Shown: positions 8,774-17,210 of the stretch, piece by piece | Numbering within the stretch: position 1 is the stretch's first letter | How the letters are laid out: every line of letters begins with the position of its first letter | Source: Sphingomonas paucimobilis NBRC 13935 | GTDB taxonomy: Bacteria > Pseudomonadota > Alphaproteobacteria > Sphingomonadales > Sphingomonadaceae | Assembly: GCF_000739895.2 (NCBI RefSeq) | Contig: NZ_BBJS01000012.1 | Location: forward strand, 1 to 64,000 | DNA length: 64,000 nt | Direction of reading: 5' to 3' | Program-made: the position numbers and the translations under genes | Notes under the pieces: generated by a model | What the model was told of the DNA's origin: nothing | The model's input: only the letters and a program-made list of their open reading frames with translations | Databases searched by the model: none

Positions 8774-11700
8774 GAGCGATCCCTCCTTCTTCGATCTGGA
8801 GCGCCTGCTCTTCCTCGGTCGCCGCGCCATGGTCACGCGCGACGAAGCTGTAGATGGTCGGCAGCACGAACAGGGTGAACAGCGTGCCGATCAACATCCC
8901 CATCACAACGACGATGCCGATGGCGAAGCGGCTTGCCGCCCCCGCGCCGCTGGCGAACAGCAGCGGAACCAGGCCCGCCACCATCGCGGCGGTGGTCATC
9001 AGCACCGGCCGCATGCGGATTGCGGCCGCCTTGCGGATCGCGGCGATCCGATCGAGGCCCTCGCGGTGCTGGATCTCGTTGGCGAACGACACCATCAATA
9101 TGCCATGTTTCGAGATCAGGCCGATCAGCGTCACCAGCCCGATCTGCGTATAGATGTTGAGGGTCGCATAACCGAGATAGAGGGGCAGCAGAGCGCCGCA
9201 GATGGCGAGCGGGACCGTCACCAGGATGACCAGCGGATCGCGGAAGCTCTCGAACTGCGCGGCAAGCACGAGGAAGATCACGACTAGCGCGAAACCGAAG
9301 CTGATCGTCAGCCGGTTGCCCTCATGGACATACTGACGGCTGTCCGAAAGCCAGTCGATCGTCATGCCGGGCGGCAGCGGCTGCGCCTGCAGGAAGGCCA
9401 CCGCCTCACCCATGGTGACGCCCGGGGCAAGCACTGCCGACAGTGTCGCTGCGTTCATCTGGTTGAACTGCGGCAGCCGGTTGGCCTGGGGGCGCATGTC
9501 GATGCTGACCAAGGTGGCGAGCGGCACCTGCACGCCGGACGCGGCCTTCACATAGAAGCGCCCCAGACTGTCGGGCGTCAGCCGGCGGTCGCGCGGCACC
9601 TGCGCGATCACATCATAGGACCGGTCGTGCCAGTTGAAGCGGTTGACGTAATTCTCGCCGACAAGGGTTGCGAGCGTGTCGGCGATCGCAGCCATCGATA
9701 CACCCATCTGGCCTGCCTTGGCGCGGTCGATCGCGATATGCGCTTCCGGGCTGTCGAAGGCGAGGTCGCTGTCGACGAAGACGAACAGGCCGCTGCCCCA
9801 CGCCGCGCCCTTGATTCCCTCCAGCGCGCGGTAGAGTGCCGGGAAATCGTCGGGTGAGCGGATCACCATTTGCACCGGCAGCCCGCCGCTGCCGGCGGGC
9901 AGCGGGGCGGGCTGGAACGCTGTGGCATAGACGCCGGTGATATCGCCGCCCTTCGTATTGAGTTCGGCCTGGATGGTATCGGCGGTGCGCGCGCGCTTTC
10001 CCCACTCCTTCAGGATGACGCCGCCGAACCCGTTGTTCAGACCGTCCATGCCGTTGCCGAAGAAGGAGCCGGTATATTCCGGCAGCGATCGGAACATCGC
10101 CTCCACGGCATGCGCATAGCGCGCCGTATAGTCGATGTTGGCATATTGCGGACCCTTGGTCTGGACATAGACATAGCCCTGATCCTCCTGCGGTGCGAGT
10201 TCGCGCCGTGCGCCTGCGAACAACAGGACGATCCCTGCCAGCACCGCCACGCCCAGCAGTAAGACCGCACCGCGTGCCGCGAGGGTACGTCCAAGTAATC
10301 GGTCATAACCCGCTGTGATCCGCGCCATGTTATGCTCGATCGCTTGGGATAGCCGCCCTTCGGTCAGTTTCGCGTTGAGCAGATACCGGCTCATCATCGG
10401 CGACAGGGTGAGCGCGATCATGCCCGAGACGATCACTGACCCCGCCAGCGTGAAGGCAAACTCGCGAAACAATGCCCCAGTCAGCCCGCCCATCAGGCCG
10501 ATCGGCGTGTAGACCGCCGCCAGCGTGATCGTCATAGCGATCACCGGCCCGACGATCTCCCGCGCGCCCTGTATCGCCGCCCGGAACGGCGACAATCCTT
10601 CCTCGATATGGCGATGGATATTCTCAACCACGACGATCGCGTCGTCGACGACCAGCCCGATCGCCAGCACCATCGCCAGCAGGGTGAGCAGGTTGAGCGA
10701 GAAGCCGAAGGCCAGCATCAGCGCCGCCGTGCCGATCAGCGACAGCGGTATGGTCACGACCGGTATGATGACGGCGCGCAGCGACCCGAGGAACAGGAAG
10801 ATCACGATCACGACGATTACGATCGCCTCGGCCAGCGTGTGGATCACCTCCTCGATCGAGGCGTTGACGAAGTGTGCGACATCGAACTGGTTGATGACAG
10901 TGACGCCTGGCGGGGCGACACGCTGGATACGCGGCAGCAAATCGTTCACCGCCTTCACGATCGTCAGCGGGTTGCCGTCCGGTGTCGGAGCGATTGCGAC
11001 ATAGACGGTGGTATGGCCGTTGCGCAGCGCACTGGCGTCGTAATTCTGCCCGCCCAGTTCTACCGTCGCGACATCTTGCAGTCGGACGATACCGTCGGCG
11101 GCAGACTTCAGCACCATGTCGCGAAATTCGCCGACATTTCGCAGATCGCTCGCCGCGGTAATGTTGATGGCGGTGTCACTGCCCTTCAACTGGCCCGGCG
11201 CTGACTGCACATTGTTGCTGCGCAACGCCTGCGCCACATCGTCGGCGGACAGGCCGCGCGCGGCGAGCTTGTCGGGATCGAGCCAGATGCGCATCGCCAG
11301 CGTCTGGCCGCCCATTATGTTCGCCGATGCGACCCCGGGCACAGCCGTGATGAGCGGCTGCGCGACACGGGAGACGAAATCGGTGATCTGGGGGATCGAC
11401 AGCGTGTCGCTCGTGAAGGCGACATACTGGATTTCCGAGGCGCCGTCGGTGATTTTGGTGATAACGGGATCGGTGGCGCCGGGTGGCAGGCGGAACTTCA
11501 CCTGCTGCACCTTGGCCAGCACTTCCGTCATCGATCGGTCGGCATCGGCATTGAGCACCAGCTTGGCCTTGATCTGGCTGCGTCCCTGTGTGGAGGTCGA
11601 GGTGAGATATTCGATGCCACTGGCCGTCGCGATCGCCTGCGCGATCGGCGTGGTGACGAAGCCCTGCATCACGTCCTGCGTCGCGCCCGGATAGGCCGTG

Positions 11701-11843
11701 TCGACGACGATCGTTGCGCTTTGCATCTCGGGATACTCGCGCACCTGGAGCAGGACCAGCGAGGCCCCGCCGACCAGCAGGATCAGCAGACTGACGACGA
11801 TCGACAGGATCGGGCGGCGGATGAAGAGATCGGTGAACCGCAT
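8766..11843 (-). CDS. RND efflux permease (HAE-1 family, AcrB/MexI-like)
   Basis: A 1025-residue inner-membrane proton-drug antiporter. ATG 11843 (MRFTDLFIRRP) gives the conserved N-terminus; a GTG three codons earlier would overlap the adaptor stop by 4 bases. The first periplasmic loop contains YPGATQDVM and the second half repeats the fold. The TM4 proton-relay signature reads GLVVDDAIVVVEN with the two essential aspartates. Several hydrophobic blocks follow, for example the stretch starting LAEAIVIVVIVIFLFLGSL, and the C-terminus is charged. Length matches HAE-1 pumps. It is the middle gene of a complete adaptor-permease-channel operon whose promoter carries a SoxR box, as for the SoxR-controlled mexGHI-opmD pump of Pseudomonas aeruginosa. 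Substrates may be redox-cycling dyes, phenazines or quinones; that is inference from the regulator. Confidence 0.95.
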   Translation of the reverse strand: MRFTDLFIRRPILSIVVSLLILLVGGASLVLLQVREYPEMQSATIVVDTAYPGATQDVMQGFVTTPIAQAIATASGIEYLTSTSTQGRSQIKAKLVLNADADRSMTEVLAKVQQVKFRLPPGATDPVITKITDGASEIQYVAFTSDTLSIPQITDFVSRVAQPLITAVPGVASANIMGGQTLAMRIWLDPDKLAARGLSADDVAQALRSNNVQSAPGQLKGSDTAINITAASDLRNVGEFRDMVLKSAADGIVRLQDVATVELGGQNYDASALRNGHTTVYVAIAPTPDGNPLTIVKAVNDLLPRIQRVAPPGVTVINQFDVAHFVNASIEEVIHTLAEAIVIVVIVIFLFLGSLRAVIIPVVTIPLSLIGTAALMLAFGFSLNLLTLLAMVLAIGLVVDDAIVVVENIHRHIEEGLSPFRAAIQGAREIVGPVIAMTITLAAVYTPIGLMGGLTGALFREFAFTLAGSVIVSGMIALTLSPMMSRYLLNAKLTEGRLSQAIEHNMARITAGYDRLLGRTLAARGAVLLLGVAVLAGIVLLFAGARRELAPQEDQGYVYVQTKGPQYANIDYTARYAHAVEAMFRSLPEYTGSFFGNGMDGLNNGFGGVILKEWGKRARTADTIQAELNTKGGDITGVYATAFQPAPLPAGSGGLPVQMVIRSPDDFPALYRALEGIKGAAWGSGLFVFVDSDLAFDSPEAHIAIDRAKAGQMGVSMAAIADTLATLVGENYVNRFNWHDRSYDVIAQVPRDRRLTPDSLGRFYVKAASGVQVPLATLVSIDMRPQANRLPQFNQMNAATLSAVLAPGVTMGEAVAFLQAQPLPPGMTIDWLSDSRQYVHEGNRLTISFGFALVVIFLVLAAQFESFRDPLVILVTVPLAICGALLPLYLGYATLNIYTQIGLVTLIGLISKHGILMVSFANEIQHREGLDRIAAIRKAAAIRMRPVLMTTAAMVAGLVPLLFASGAGAASRFAIGIVVVMGMLIGTLFTLFVLPTIYSFVARDHGAATEEEQALQIEEGGIAHA

Positions 11844-11848
11844 GGCCG

Positions 11849-12985
11849 TCACACCCCCGATGCCTGGATCGTCGCCGAAACGAGCCGGACGACGCGCACC
11901 TGCGCGCCGGGCTGCACGCGAAGCTGCCCTTCGGCCACCACCACGTCGCCCGGCCTGATGCCGCTGGTCACAATGACGGAATTGCCAATCCTGCGTCCGA
12001 TCACGACCGGTACGATCTCCGCCTTGCCGGCTCTGCTTGGCACATGCCCCCGGATCACCGTCACGCTGTCACCGGATGCCGATGTCTGGATCGCGGTTGC
12101 GGGGACCACAAGCGCATTGGACCGTGGCGGAAGTTCCAGCGCTGCCGTCACATACATTCCCGGGCGCAGTGCGCTGTCGGAGTTGATGACGAGCGCCTGC
12201 ACCATGACGTTGCGGCTGTCCTCACCGATGCGCGGTTCGATTGTCGTCACCCGACCGCGAAAGGTGCGACTAGGCCATGCATCGGTGGTGAGACGTACGG
12301 TCGCGCCGAGCCTGAGCTTGCCCAGATCCTGCTGGGGAACGGTGAAATCCGCATAAAGCCGATCGATCGCCGTCAGCGTGGCAACCGCATCGCCGGGATT
12401 GAGATACTGCCCCAGGTTGATCCGGCGAATACCGATCTGTCCGCTAAAAGGTGCCCTGATGCGCTTTTGCGCAATCCGCGCGTCGAGTTGACGCACGGCG
12501 GCGGCGGCCTGGTCATACTCCGCTTGACGCTGCTGCAGCAGCTCCTGCGATTCCGCTCCGCCCGGGACCAGTGAGCGGGTGCGGGCCAGTTGGGCGGCGG
12601 CGAGCTTCATCCGGGCGAGTGCCGCGACGCGATCGGCCTGCTCCGGTGCATCATAGAGCTGCACCAGTGCGGCGCCGCGCGACACGCGCACGCCGGGTTG
12701 AAGGGCAATGGCCGTAACGCGACCGGCAACTTCCGGCGCAAGCGTCACTTCCTGCACTGCGCGGAGCGAGCCGACGGCTTCGAGGGCGCTTGGCACCTCA
12801 CGGGGGGTCACCGCCGTCGCGACGACCGCGACCGCGGGTGGTGCCGCCTGGGGAGGAATGCCCACGCGTAGCCAACGCCATCCGAAGAAAAGCCCGAATG
12901 TCAGGCCGACGATTGCCAAGGCGATCAACGCCTGACGCCATGACAAGACCTGACTGTCGCCCGTCCTTTCCGTCGCATCGTTCAA
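11849..12985 (-). CDS. RND efflux periplasmic adaptor (membrane fusion protein)
   Basis: A 378-residue HlyD/AcrA-type adaptor linking permease and outer-membrane channel. It has one N-terminal membrane anchor (about residues 15-33, ALIALAIVGLTFGLFFGWRW). Then come the lipoyl halves (APEVAGRVTAIALQPGVRV and IRAPFSGQIGIRRINLGQYL), a coiled-coil hairpin between them (about residues 115-160), and a beta-barrel with the typical FPVP-like segment DFTVPQQDLGKLRLG. There is no lipobox; it is anchored by the transmembrane segment. It is the first gene of the efflux operon, and its promoter region contains the SoxR operator at 13029-13046. Confidence 0.94.
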   Translation of the reverse strand: MNDATERTGDSQVLSWRQALIALAIVGLTFGLFFGWRWLRVGIPPQAAPPAVAVVATAVTPREVPSALEAVGSLRAVQEVTLAPEVAGRVTAIALQPGVRVSRGAALVQLYDAPEQADRVAALARMKLAAAQLARTRSLVPGGAESQELLQQRQAEYDQAAAAVRQLDARIAQKRIRAPFSGQIGIRRINLGQYLNPGDAVATLTAIDRLYADFTVPQQDLGKLRLGATVRLTTDAWPSRTFRGRVTTIEPRIGEDSRNVMVQALVINSDSALRPGMYVTAALELPPRSNALVVPATAIQTSASGDSVTVIRGHVPSRAGKAEIVPVVIGRRIGNSVIVTSGIRPGDVVVAEGQLRVQPGAQVRVVRLVSATIQASGV

Positions 12986-13019
12986 GAAACTGCTCCCCGT
13001 TATGATTCCGGAAAGCTCC

Positions 13020-13050
13020 CCTATAGAACCTCAACCATTGTTGAGGTAAA
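13020..13050 (-). promoter_or_regulatory. SoxR-activated promoter of the efflux operon
   Basis: On the minus strand a -35 hexamer TTTACC (complement of 13045-13050) and a -10 hexamer TATAGG (complement of 13020-13025) are 19 bases apart. This overlong spacer is the hallmark of MerR-family activated promoters, and the E. coli soxS promoter has the same TTTACC start and 19-base spacer. The SoxR operator lies within the spacer. It would drive the adaptor-permease-channel operon when SoxR is oxidised. Confidence 0.85.
13029..13046. promoter_or_regulatory. SoxR operator (sox box)
   Basis: The 18-base site CCTCAACCATTGTTGAGG has perfect CCTCAA/TTGAGG arms around a 6-base centre. This is the consensus bound by SoxR in enterobacteria, pseudomonads and actinobacteria. 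It lies between the divergent efflux operon and soxR, so one SoxR dimer could control both. Confidence 0.92.
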
Positions 13051-13090
13051 GGGGTTTTTGAGAGCGAATCGCAAAACATTGGAGCAGGCC

Positions 13091-13540
13091 GTGGATGGCG
13101 AACGGCAGACTGAACTTAGCGTAGGGGAGGTGGCGCGCCGCGCTGGCGTGCCCGTCTCGACGCTGCACTTCTACGAAGCGCAGGGGCTGATCGAAAGCCG
13201 TCGGACCAAGGGCAACCAACGGCGCTATGTCCGTTCGGTACTGCGCTTGATCGCGATCATTCGCGTCGCGCAGCGTGCCGGTGTTCCGCTCGCCCGCATC
13301 CGCGCACGCCTCGATCGATTGCCGAGAGATCGACCCGTCACGACCGCCGACTGGTCAATGCTGTCAGCTGACTGGCGAGCCGAACTCGACGAGCGGATCA
13401 AACTGCTTTCCCGATTACGCGATCAGATGGACTCGTGCATCGGTTGCGGCTGCCTTTCCATCTCGGAATGCCCCCTACGCAATCCCGAGGATATCGCCGG
13501 AAACTATGGGGCCGGCGCAAGGGCATTTGACCTTAGTTAG
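13091..13540 (+). CDS. soxR: Redox-sensing MerR-family regulator SoxR
   Basis: A 149-residue [2Fe-2S] transcription factor. The MerR helix-turn-helix reads LSVGEVARRAGVPVSTLHFY, followed by GNQRRY and the dimerisation helix. The iron-sulphur cluster motif is CIGCGCLSISEC with C116, C119, C121 and C127, then PLRNP, almost identical to E. coli SoxR. GTG 13091 is preferred because GGAG lies 6 bases upstream and the length then fits SoxR; a TTG at 13058 would add 11 residues. It is divergent from the RND efflux operon and shares the sox box. The stop codon is odd: its T belongs to the target duplication and its AG to the left end of the inserted IS, so the original C-terminus has been replaced. 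The DNA-binding and cluster domains are intact, so it should still work. Confidence 0.95.
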   Translation: MDGERQTELSVGEVARRAGVPVSTLHFYEAQGLIESRRTKGNQRRYVRSVLRLIAIIRVAQRAGVPLARIRARLDRLPRDRPVTTADWSMLSADWRAELDERIKLLSRLRDQMDSCIGCGCLSISECPLRNPEDIAGNYGAGARAFDLS

Positions 13541-14249
13541 GTTGGGGACTCATTTGAGTCACTCGGCGACGGTGGCAACGAACGCGATGGCGGCAGGTAG
13601 TTGCTGGCGTGACGGTCGTATCGGGTGGCGATGCGCCGCCAATTCTTGAACCGACAAAACAGCCGCTCAATGACGTTCCTGCGGCGGTAAACGCGTCTGT
13701 CGAGCGGGTAAGGGGTGCGATGCGCGGCGGTGGATGGGATCACGGCCCCGACGAGTCGGTCGGCAAGCCAGCGGCGTAGAGTGTCGGCATCATCAGCTCT
13801 GTCGGCGATGAGGCGGCGGGCTGGCGTGGCGACGCTCAGCAGTGGAATGGCCATGCTGATATCGGCAACGTTGCCGGGTGTCAGGGCAAGGGCGAGCGGT
13901 CGGCCGCGATCACCGGCCAGGCGCCAGCGATCTTCTCGAACAACCGCTGCCAGATGCCGCGCGATGCCCATCGGTTATAGCGATTGTAGATGGTGCTCGG
14001 CGGTCCATAGGCCGCCGGAACATCGCGCCACCGGCAGCCTGTCTTGAGCACATCCATAATGCCTGAAATCACCGTCCGATCATCGACGGGAGGCTTGCCG
14101 GGACGGCCATGGGGCAGATGTGGCCCGATCGCGGCTCGCGCCTCGTCAGATAGCCAAAACAGATGCCGTGCCATAGCCGTTCCTGTCAAAACCTATCAGC
14201 CGCGCCAGTTTAAAACATTCCATCAACAACTTGTATAGGTTCCCAACCT
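13539..14249 (-). mobile_element. Defective IS5-family element (IS427-like group)
   Basis: A 711-base element. The left end starts AGGTTGGGGAC (13539-13549) and the right end is its inverted copy GTTCCCAACCT (14239-14249), matching at 10 of 11 bases. Both ends are flanked by a 4-base direct repeat AGTT (13535-13538 and 14250-14253), indicating insertion by transposition. It is about 120 bases shorter than typical relatives because the transposase gene has an internal deletion. It cannot transpose by itself but its ends may still be usable in trans. Confidence 0.88.
13559..14174 (-). pseudogene. IS5-family transposase pseudogene (deletion plus frameshift)
   Basis: The N-terminal part (14174 leftward) reads MARHLFWLSDEARAAIGPHL and continues to WQRLFEKIAGAWP. 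The rest is in another frame: DRGRPLALALTPGNVADIS, then LIADRADDADTLR (second catalytic Asp) and RNVIERLFCRFKNWRRIATRY (catalytic Glu region). The section between these parts, which normally carries the first DDE aspartate and the AHRSAxGGKGG segment, is gone, with the junction near 13915-13928. A second one-base loss near 13600 knocks the end (AIAFVATVAE stop at 13559-13561) out of frame. No active transposase can be made. Confidence 0.87.
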
Positions 14250-14310
14250 AGTTGTTCCCATACGGCAATATGGGCTTGGCTGCGCCACGCGCGTATTGCC
14301 GAATTCTGGA

Positions 14311-15165
14311 TCAGCCAGCTCGATACCGAAAGACGATCAGTAGACCGACGATGACCAAAGCAAGGCCACCCATCATCAGTGCGGACATGGGATTACCGAG
14401 GAACGCCCAATCCATCGCCGCAGTGACACCCGGCACAAGGTAGAACAGGCTGGTGACGTTGACGAGGTTGCCGCGTGCTATCAGTCGGTAGAGCAGGAAC
14501 GTGGTGCCGACCGAAATGACGAGGCCGAGCCACAGAACCGGCAGCATGAAGCCGGCATCCCAAGATGCCCTGAACTCACCGAGCGGTGACACTGCGACCG
14601 TGAATGCGAGTCCGACAGCATACTGCATTGGTAGCACCACCCACGGAGCTTGCTTTTCTTGCTTCTGGAGGATCGATCCCGCCGTGATCCCGGCAAGCGA
14701 CAGTCCGACGAATGCTAGCCCCAGCAGATCGAAGCGCATCGAGGCGAGGCCATCCGATACGACGAGCGCGAGTCCGACCAGTGCGCATGTCAGCCCCAGT
14801 AGACGGGGGCCAGTGGCGCGTCGTTCGGTGAGGAAGATGGTCAGGATTGGTTGGACACCTAATAGGGTCGCCAGCGCGCCGGGCGTAATGCCCTTGTCCA
14901 GTGCCAGAAGGTAGCAGGGGGAATACAACCCCGCGATCAGGAAGCCGATGAGCGCGTTGCGACGGCGGGTTCCCCGTTCCGGCAGCAGCATGCCGTTCCA
15001 AACCGCAAAGGCCGATAGGACCGTGAAGGCGAGGGCATAGCGCAGGATGAGCAGCGCAAAAGGAGAGCCGTGCTGTAGTCCGATTTCGGAAACGATGGCC
15101 CCGCTGCTCCACAGCAGGACGAACGCAGTCGTCGGCAGCAGCGCCGACGCATGACGATAGAACAT
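14311..15165 (-). CDS. EamA/RhaT-family drug/metabolite exporter (DMT superfamily)
   Basis: A 284-residue inner-membrane protein with ten predicted hydrophobic segments arranged as two EamA repeats (about residues 8-135 and 150-280). Signature pieces include LLWSSGAIVSEIGL, LLGVQPILTIFLTERR near the end of repeat 1 and PGVTAAMDWAFLGN near the end of repeat 2. Members export amino acids, metabolites or drugs; this one cannot be assigned a substrate. It is convergent with the IS-tagged soxR and separated by about 315 bases from the tag operon, so it is probably transcribed alone. Confidence 0.88.
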   Translation of the reverse strand: MFYRHASALLPTTAFVLLWSSGAIVSEIGLQHGSPFALLILRYALAFTVLSAFAVWNGMLLPERGTRRRNALIGFLIAGLYSPCYLLALDKGITPGALATLLGVQPILTIFLTERRATGPRLLGLTCALVGLALVVSDGLASMRFDLLGLAFVGLSLAGITAGSILQKQEKQAPWVVLPMQYAVGLAFTVAVSPLGEFRASWDAGFMLPVLWLGLVISVGTTFLLYRLIARGNLVNVTSLFYLVPGVTAAMDWAFLGNPMSALMMGGLALVIVGLLIVFRYRAG

Positions 15166-15482
15166 GAAATTTCACCTGAAAGACGTTGAGACGCCCGCGA
15201 CGCACACGGGCAAGCCTGCCGGCTGTTAGCCGACGACGATCGACACCGGTGGGGGCGGTGCCCCGACACGGCCGATCCGGTCAGTCAGATGAGGCGGGGG
15301 AGATGCTGACGAGATGCGCTCAACCATGCCAGCTACGGCACTTTCATGGTCAAGGCAGTTGATCCCGAGCATCATGGCATGAATACTCCGCTTCATCATT
15401 GCGGGCAAGCACACCAGCCGATGGCAGCGACGGATTCTCGAAATGCCATCGAATTTTGAGAATCTGCCAGATGGGCGAAGCT
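15166..15482. other. Intergenic stretch upstream of the EamA gene
   Basis: About 315 bases without a convincing gene. A 55- to 62-codon minus-strand frame (15226-15414) ends 60 bases before the EamA start but has no Shine-Dalgarno sequence and no recognisable motif. The stretch presumably holds the EamA promoter and the 3' end of the tag transcript. Confidence 0.5.
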
Positions 15483-16088
15483 CTATATGGGGCGCGTCAT
15501 CGCGTTGCGGGCCAGTTCTGCTTTTTCACGCATCACGCAGTCCTCGACGTGATCGTTGATAAGACCCATCGCCTGCATGAACGCATAGACGGTCGTCGGC
15601 CCGACAAACTTCCACCCTTGTTTGCGCAGGGCTTTCGACAAGGCTTCGGATGCGGGAGAGGTCGACCGACCGTGCGGCGGGGAAGGATCGTCGACGGGCT
15701 CGAAGCGCCAGATGAAGGCTGCCAGAGAACCTTCGCGGTCGGCCAATTCACAAGCGCGCCCGGCATTGTTGATGACCGCCTCGATCTTGCCGCGATGGCG
15801 GACGATCCCCGCATCGTTGAGCAGCCGTGCAACATCATCATCTCCAAACCGGGAGACCTCGTGAAAATCGAAGCCGGCGAAGGCCGCCCGGAAGTTTTCG
15901 CGCTTTGCGAGGATCGTTCTCCAACTCAGACCCGACTGGAAGCTTTCGAGGCACAGCTTCTCGAACAGCCGGACATCGTCGGTGACCGGATAGCCCCATT
16001 CATGGTCGTGATAATCGATGAACGCCGGCGCGGCCGCGCACCAGCGGCACCGCTGTTGTCCGTCCGGCCCCGTCATGATGGCACTCAT
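15483..16088 (-). CDS. tag: DNA-3-methyladenine glycosylase I
   Basis: A 201-residue base-excision repair enzyme that removes 3-methyladenine from alkylated DNA. It matches E. coli Tag along its length: RCRWC with C14, FIDYHDHEWGYP with H27, LESFQSGLSWRTIL, the helix-hairpin region AGIVRHRGKIEAVI, and KFVGPTTVYAFMQAMGLINDH near the end. C14, H27 and the final His and Cys (NDHVEDC) correspond to the structural zinc site of the family. The start ATG overlaps the stop of the YciI gene (ATGA), so both are translated together behind a TetR-type regulator. Confidence 0.96.
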   Translation of the reverse strand: MSAIMTGPDGQQRCRWCAAAPAFIDYHDHEWGYPVTDDVRLFEKLCLESFQSGLSWRTILAKRENFRAAFAGFDFHEVSRFGDDDVARLLNDAGIVRHRGKIEAVINNAGRACELADREGSLAAFIWRFEPVDDPSPPHGRSTSPASEALSKALRKQGWKFVGPTTVYAFMQAMGLINDHVEDCVMREKAELARNAMTRPI

Positions 16089-16378
16089 GCCAAGGCCTTG
16101 AGGTGATCGAGAGCCGGGATCGCCCGTTTCACATCGAACGCACGGGTTTCCACGGTGACGATGCCATGCACGACAAAGGGGTCTGCCTTCAGGCGTGTCT
16201 CATGCGATGCATGGCTCGCCTCGATTGAGACGATCGCACCACCGGCACCGTCGTACAGCGATCCCACGCAGAGGAATACACCGTCGGCAAATCCTTGTGC
16301 GATCCAGGCATTGTGCTCCGCCATGAACCGAGGAGCGTCCTCGCGGCGCTCGGTGAATGTCAGAAAGGTGACGAACAT
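16085..16378 (-). CDS. YciI-family protein
   Basis: A 97-residue ferredoxin-like alpha/beta-barrel protein (MFVTFLTFTERREDAPRFMA...DGVFLCVGSLYDG...HASHETRLKADPFVV). The conserved AD(P/F) segment and upstream His are typical of YciI-like proteins, whose enzymatic role is mostly unknown. ATG 16378 is chosen because GGGAGGG precedes it; the frame upstream to 16447 has no such site. It lies between tetR and tag, overlapping tag by 4 bases and 13 bases from the tetR stop. Confidence 0.88.
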   Translation of the reverse strand: MFVTFLTFTERREDAPRFMAEHNAWIAQGFADGVFLCVGSLYDGAGGAIVSIEASHASHETRLKADPFVVHGIVTVETRAFDVKRAIPALDHLKALA

Positions 16379-16391
16379 GATCCCTCCCGCG

Positions 16392-16973
16392 TCAATCGGA
16401 CGTTGAATGATAAGGTAGTGCTGCCAGCCATGCTTCGGTCGCGGCAACCTGTTGATGGATCACGGCCTCATCCTGAAACGTGACGGCCAGGATCGCCAAG
16501 CCTTGTGCCCAGCCCAGCAAGTGAACCGCGTGTTCCTCGGATGCCTCGCCCGCCCCAAGCGCCTGAAACTGCTCGGTCAGCCAATCGCGGAACAGCCCCA
16601 TGATGCCCCTCGCGCGATGCTTCGCCCCATGCTGCAGCTTCGCCAGTTCGGTGCAAAGCGTTCCGACCGGACAACCGAAGGCCATGATCTTCGTGCGATT
16701 GACCACCAGCAACCGCACGAACGAGGCGATGCGTTCCTGCGGCCCGGCCCCGCACCCGTGCCATGCGTCAAGCATGGCACGGGTGCGGGCTATCCGCTGC
16801 GTGATGACGGCATCGAGGATATCATCCTTCGTCTTGAAATGATGATAGAAATTGCCCCGAGAGATGCCGAGCGATGCCGCAATGTCTGCAAAGGAGGTGG
16901 CCTCGTATCCGCCTTCGTAGAACATTCGATCCGCGGTTTCGACGATCAGTTCACGCGTTTTCGATGTCGGCAT
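16392..16973 (-). CDS. TetR/AcrR-family transcriptional regulator
   Basis: A 193-residue repressor-type protein. The N-terminal helix-turn-helix is typical (LIVETADRMFYEGGYEATSF, then IAASLGISRGNFYHHF and KTKDDILDAVI), and the C-terminal ligand domain is of the TetR_C type with a CPVGTLCTEL segment containing two cysteines. ATG 16973 has GGAG 9 bases upstream; ATG 16988 is an alternative. It heads a three-gene operon with yciI and tag and probably controls it through the imperfect palindrome at 16999-17014. A link between this regulator and alkylation damage is possible but unproven. Confidence 0.92.
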   Translation of the reverse strand: MPTSKTRELIVETADRMFYEGGYEATSFADIAASLGISRGNFYHHFKTKDDILDAVITQRIARTRAMLDAWHGCGAGPQERIASFVRLLVVNRTKIMAFGCPVGTLCTELAKLQHGAKHRARGIMGLFRDWLTEQFQALGAGEASEEHAVHLLGWAQGLAILAVTFQDEAVIHQQVAATEAWLAALPYHSTSD

Positions 16974-16998
16974 CGCTATCGGCTCCATGACCAAGGTC

Positions 16999-17014
16999 TA
17001 GGACAGTTGACCTA
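16999..17014. promoter_or_regulatory. Candidate TetR operator upstream of tetR-yciI-tag
   Basis: The 16-base sequence TAGGACAGTTGACCTA is an imperfect palindrome (12 of 16 positions self-complementary) with perfect TAGG/CCTA arms. It lies 25 bases upstream of the chosen tetR start, where an autoregulatory TetR-family operator is usually found. Confidence 0.5.
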
Positions 17015-17210
17015 GTGCGTCAACGATCGGAAACCCTGTCCCGGCCCATGATAGGGACGAACCGAGCCGTCTCCAGAATGATCGCTTAGCGAGGCGGCAG
17101 GGACTTCCCTTTAGATCGCTGACCATGCGGAACCGACGTCGCAGATTCTATTGCGCACCGTGCCGATGTAGCCTTGGGGCATGGCTCGTGACAGTCAGCG
17201 ACCGTTCCGG

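Noticed and set aside
15226..15414. A short minus-strand frame upstream of the EamA gene
   Set aside because: No Shine-Dalgarno sequence and no motif; codon use is unlike neighbouring genes. It might be a leader peptide, but evidence is too weak.
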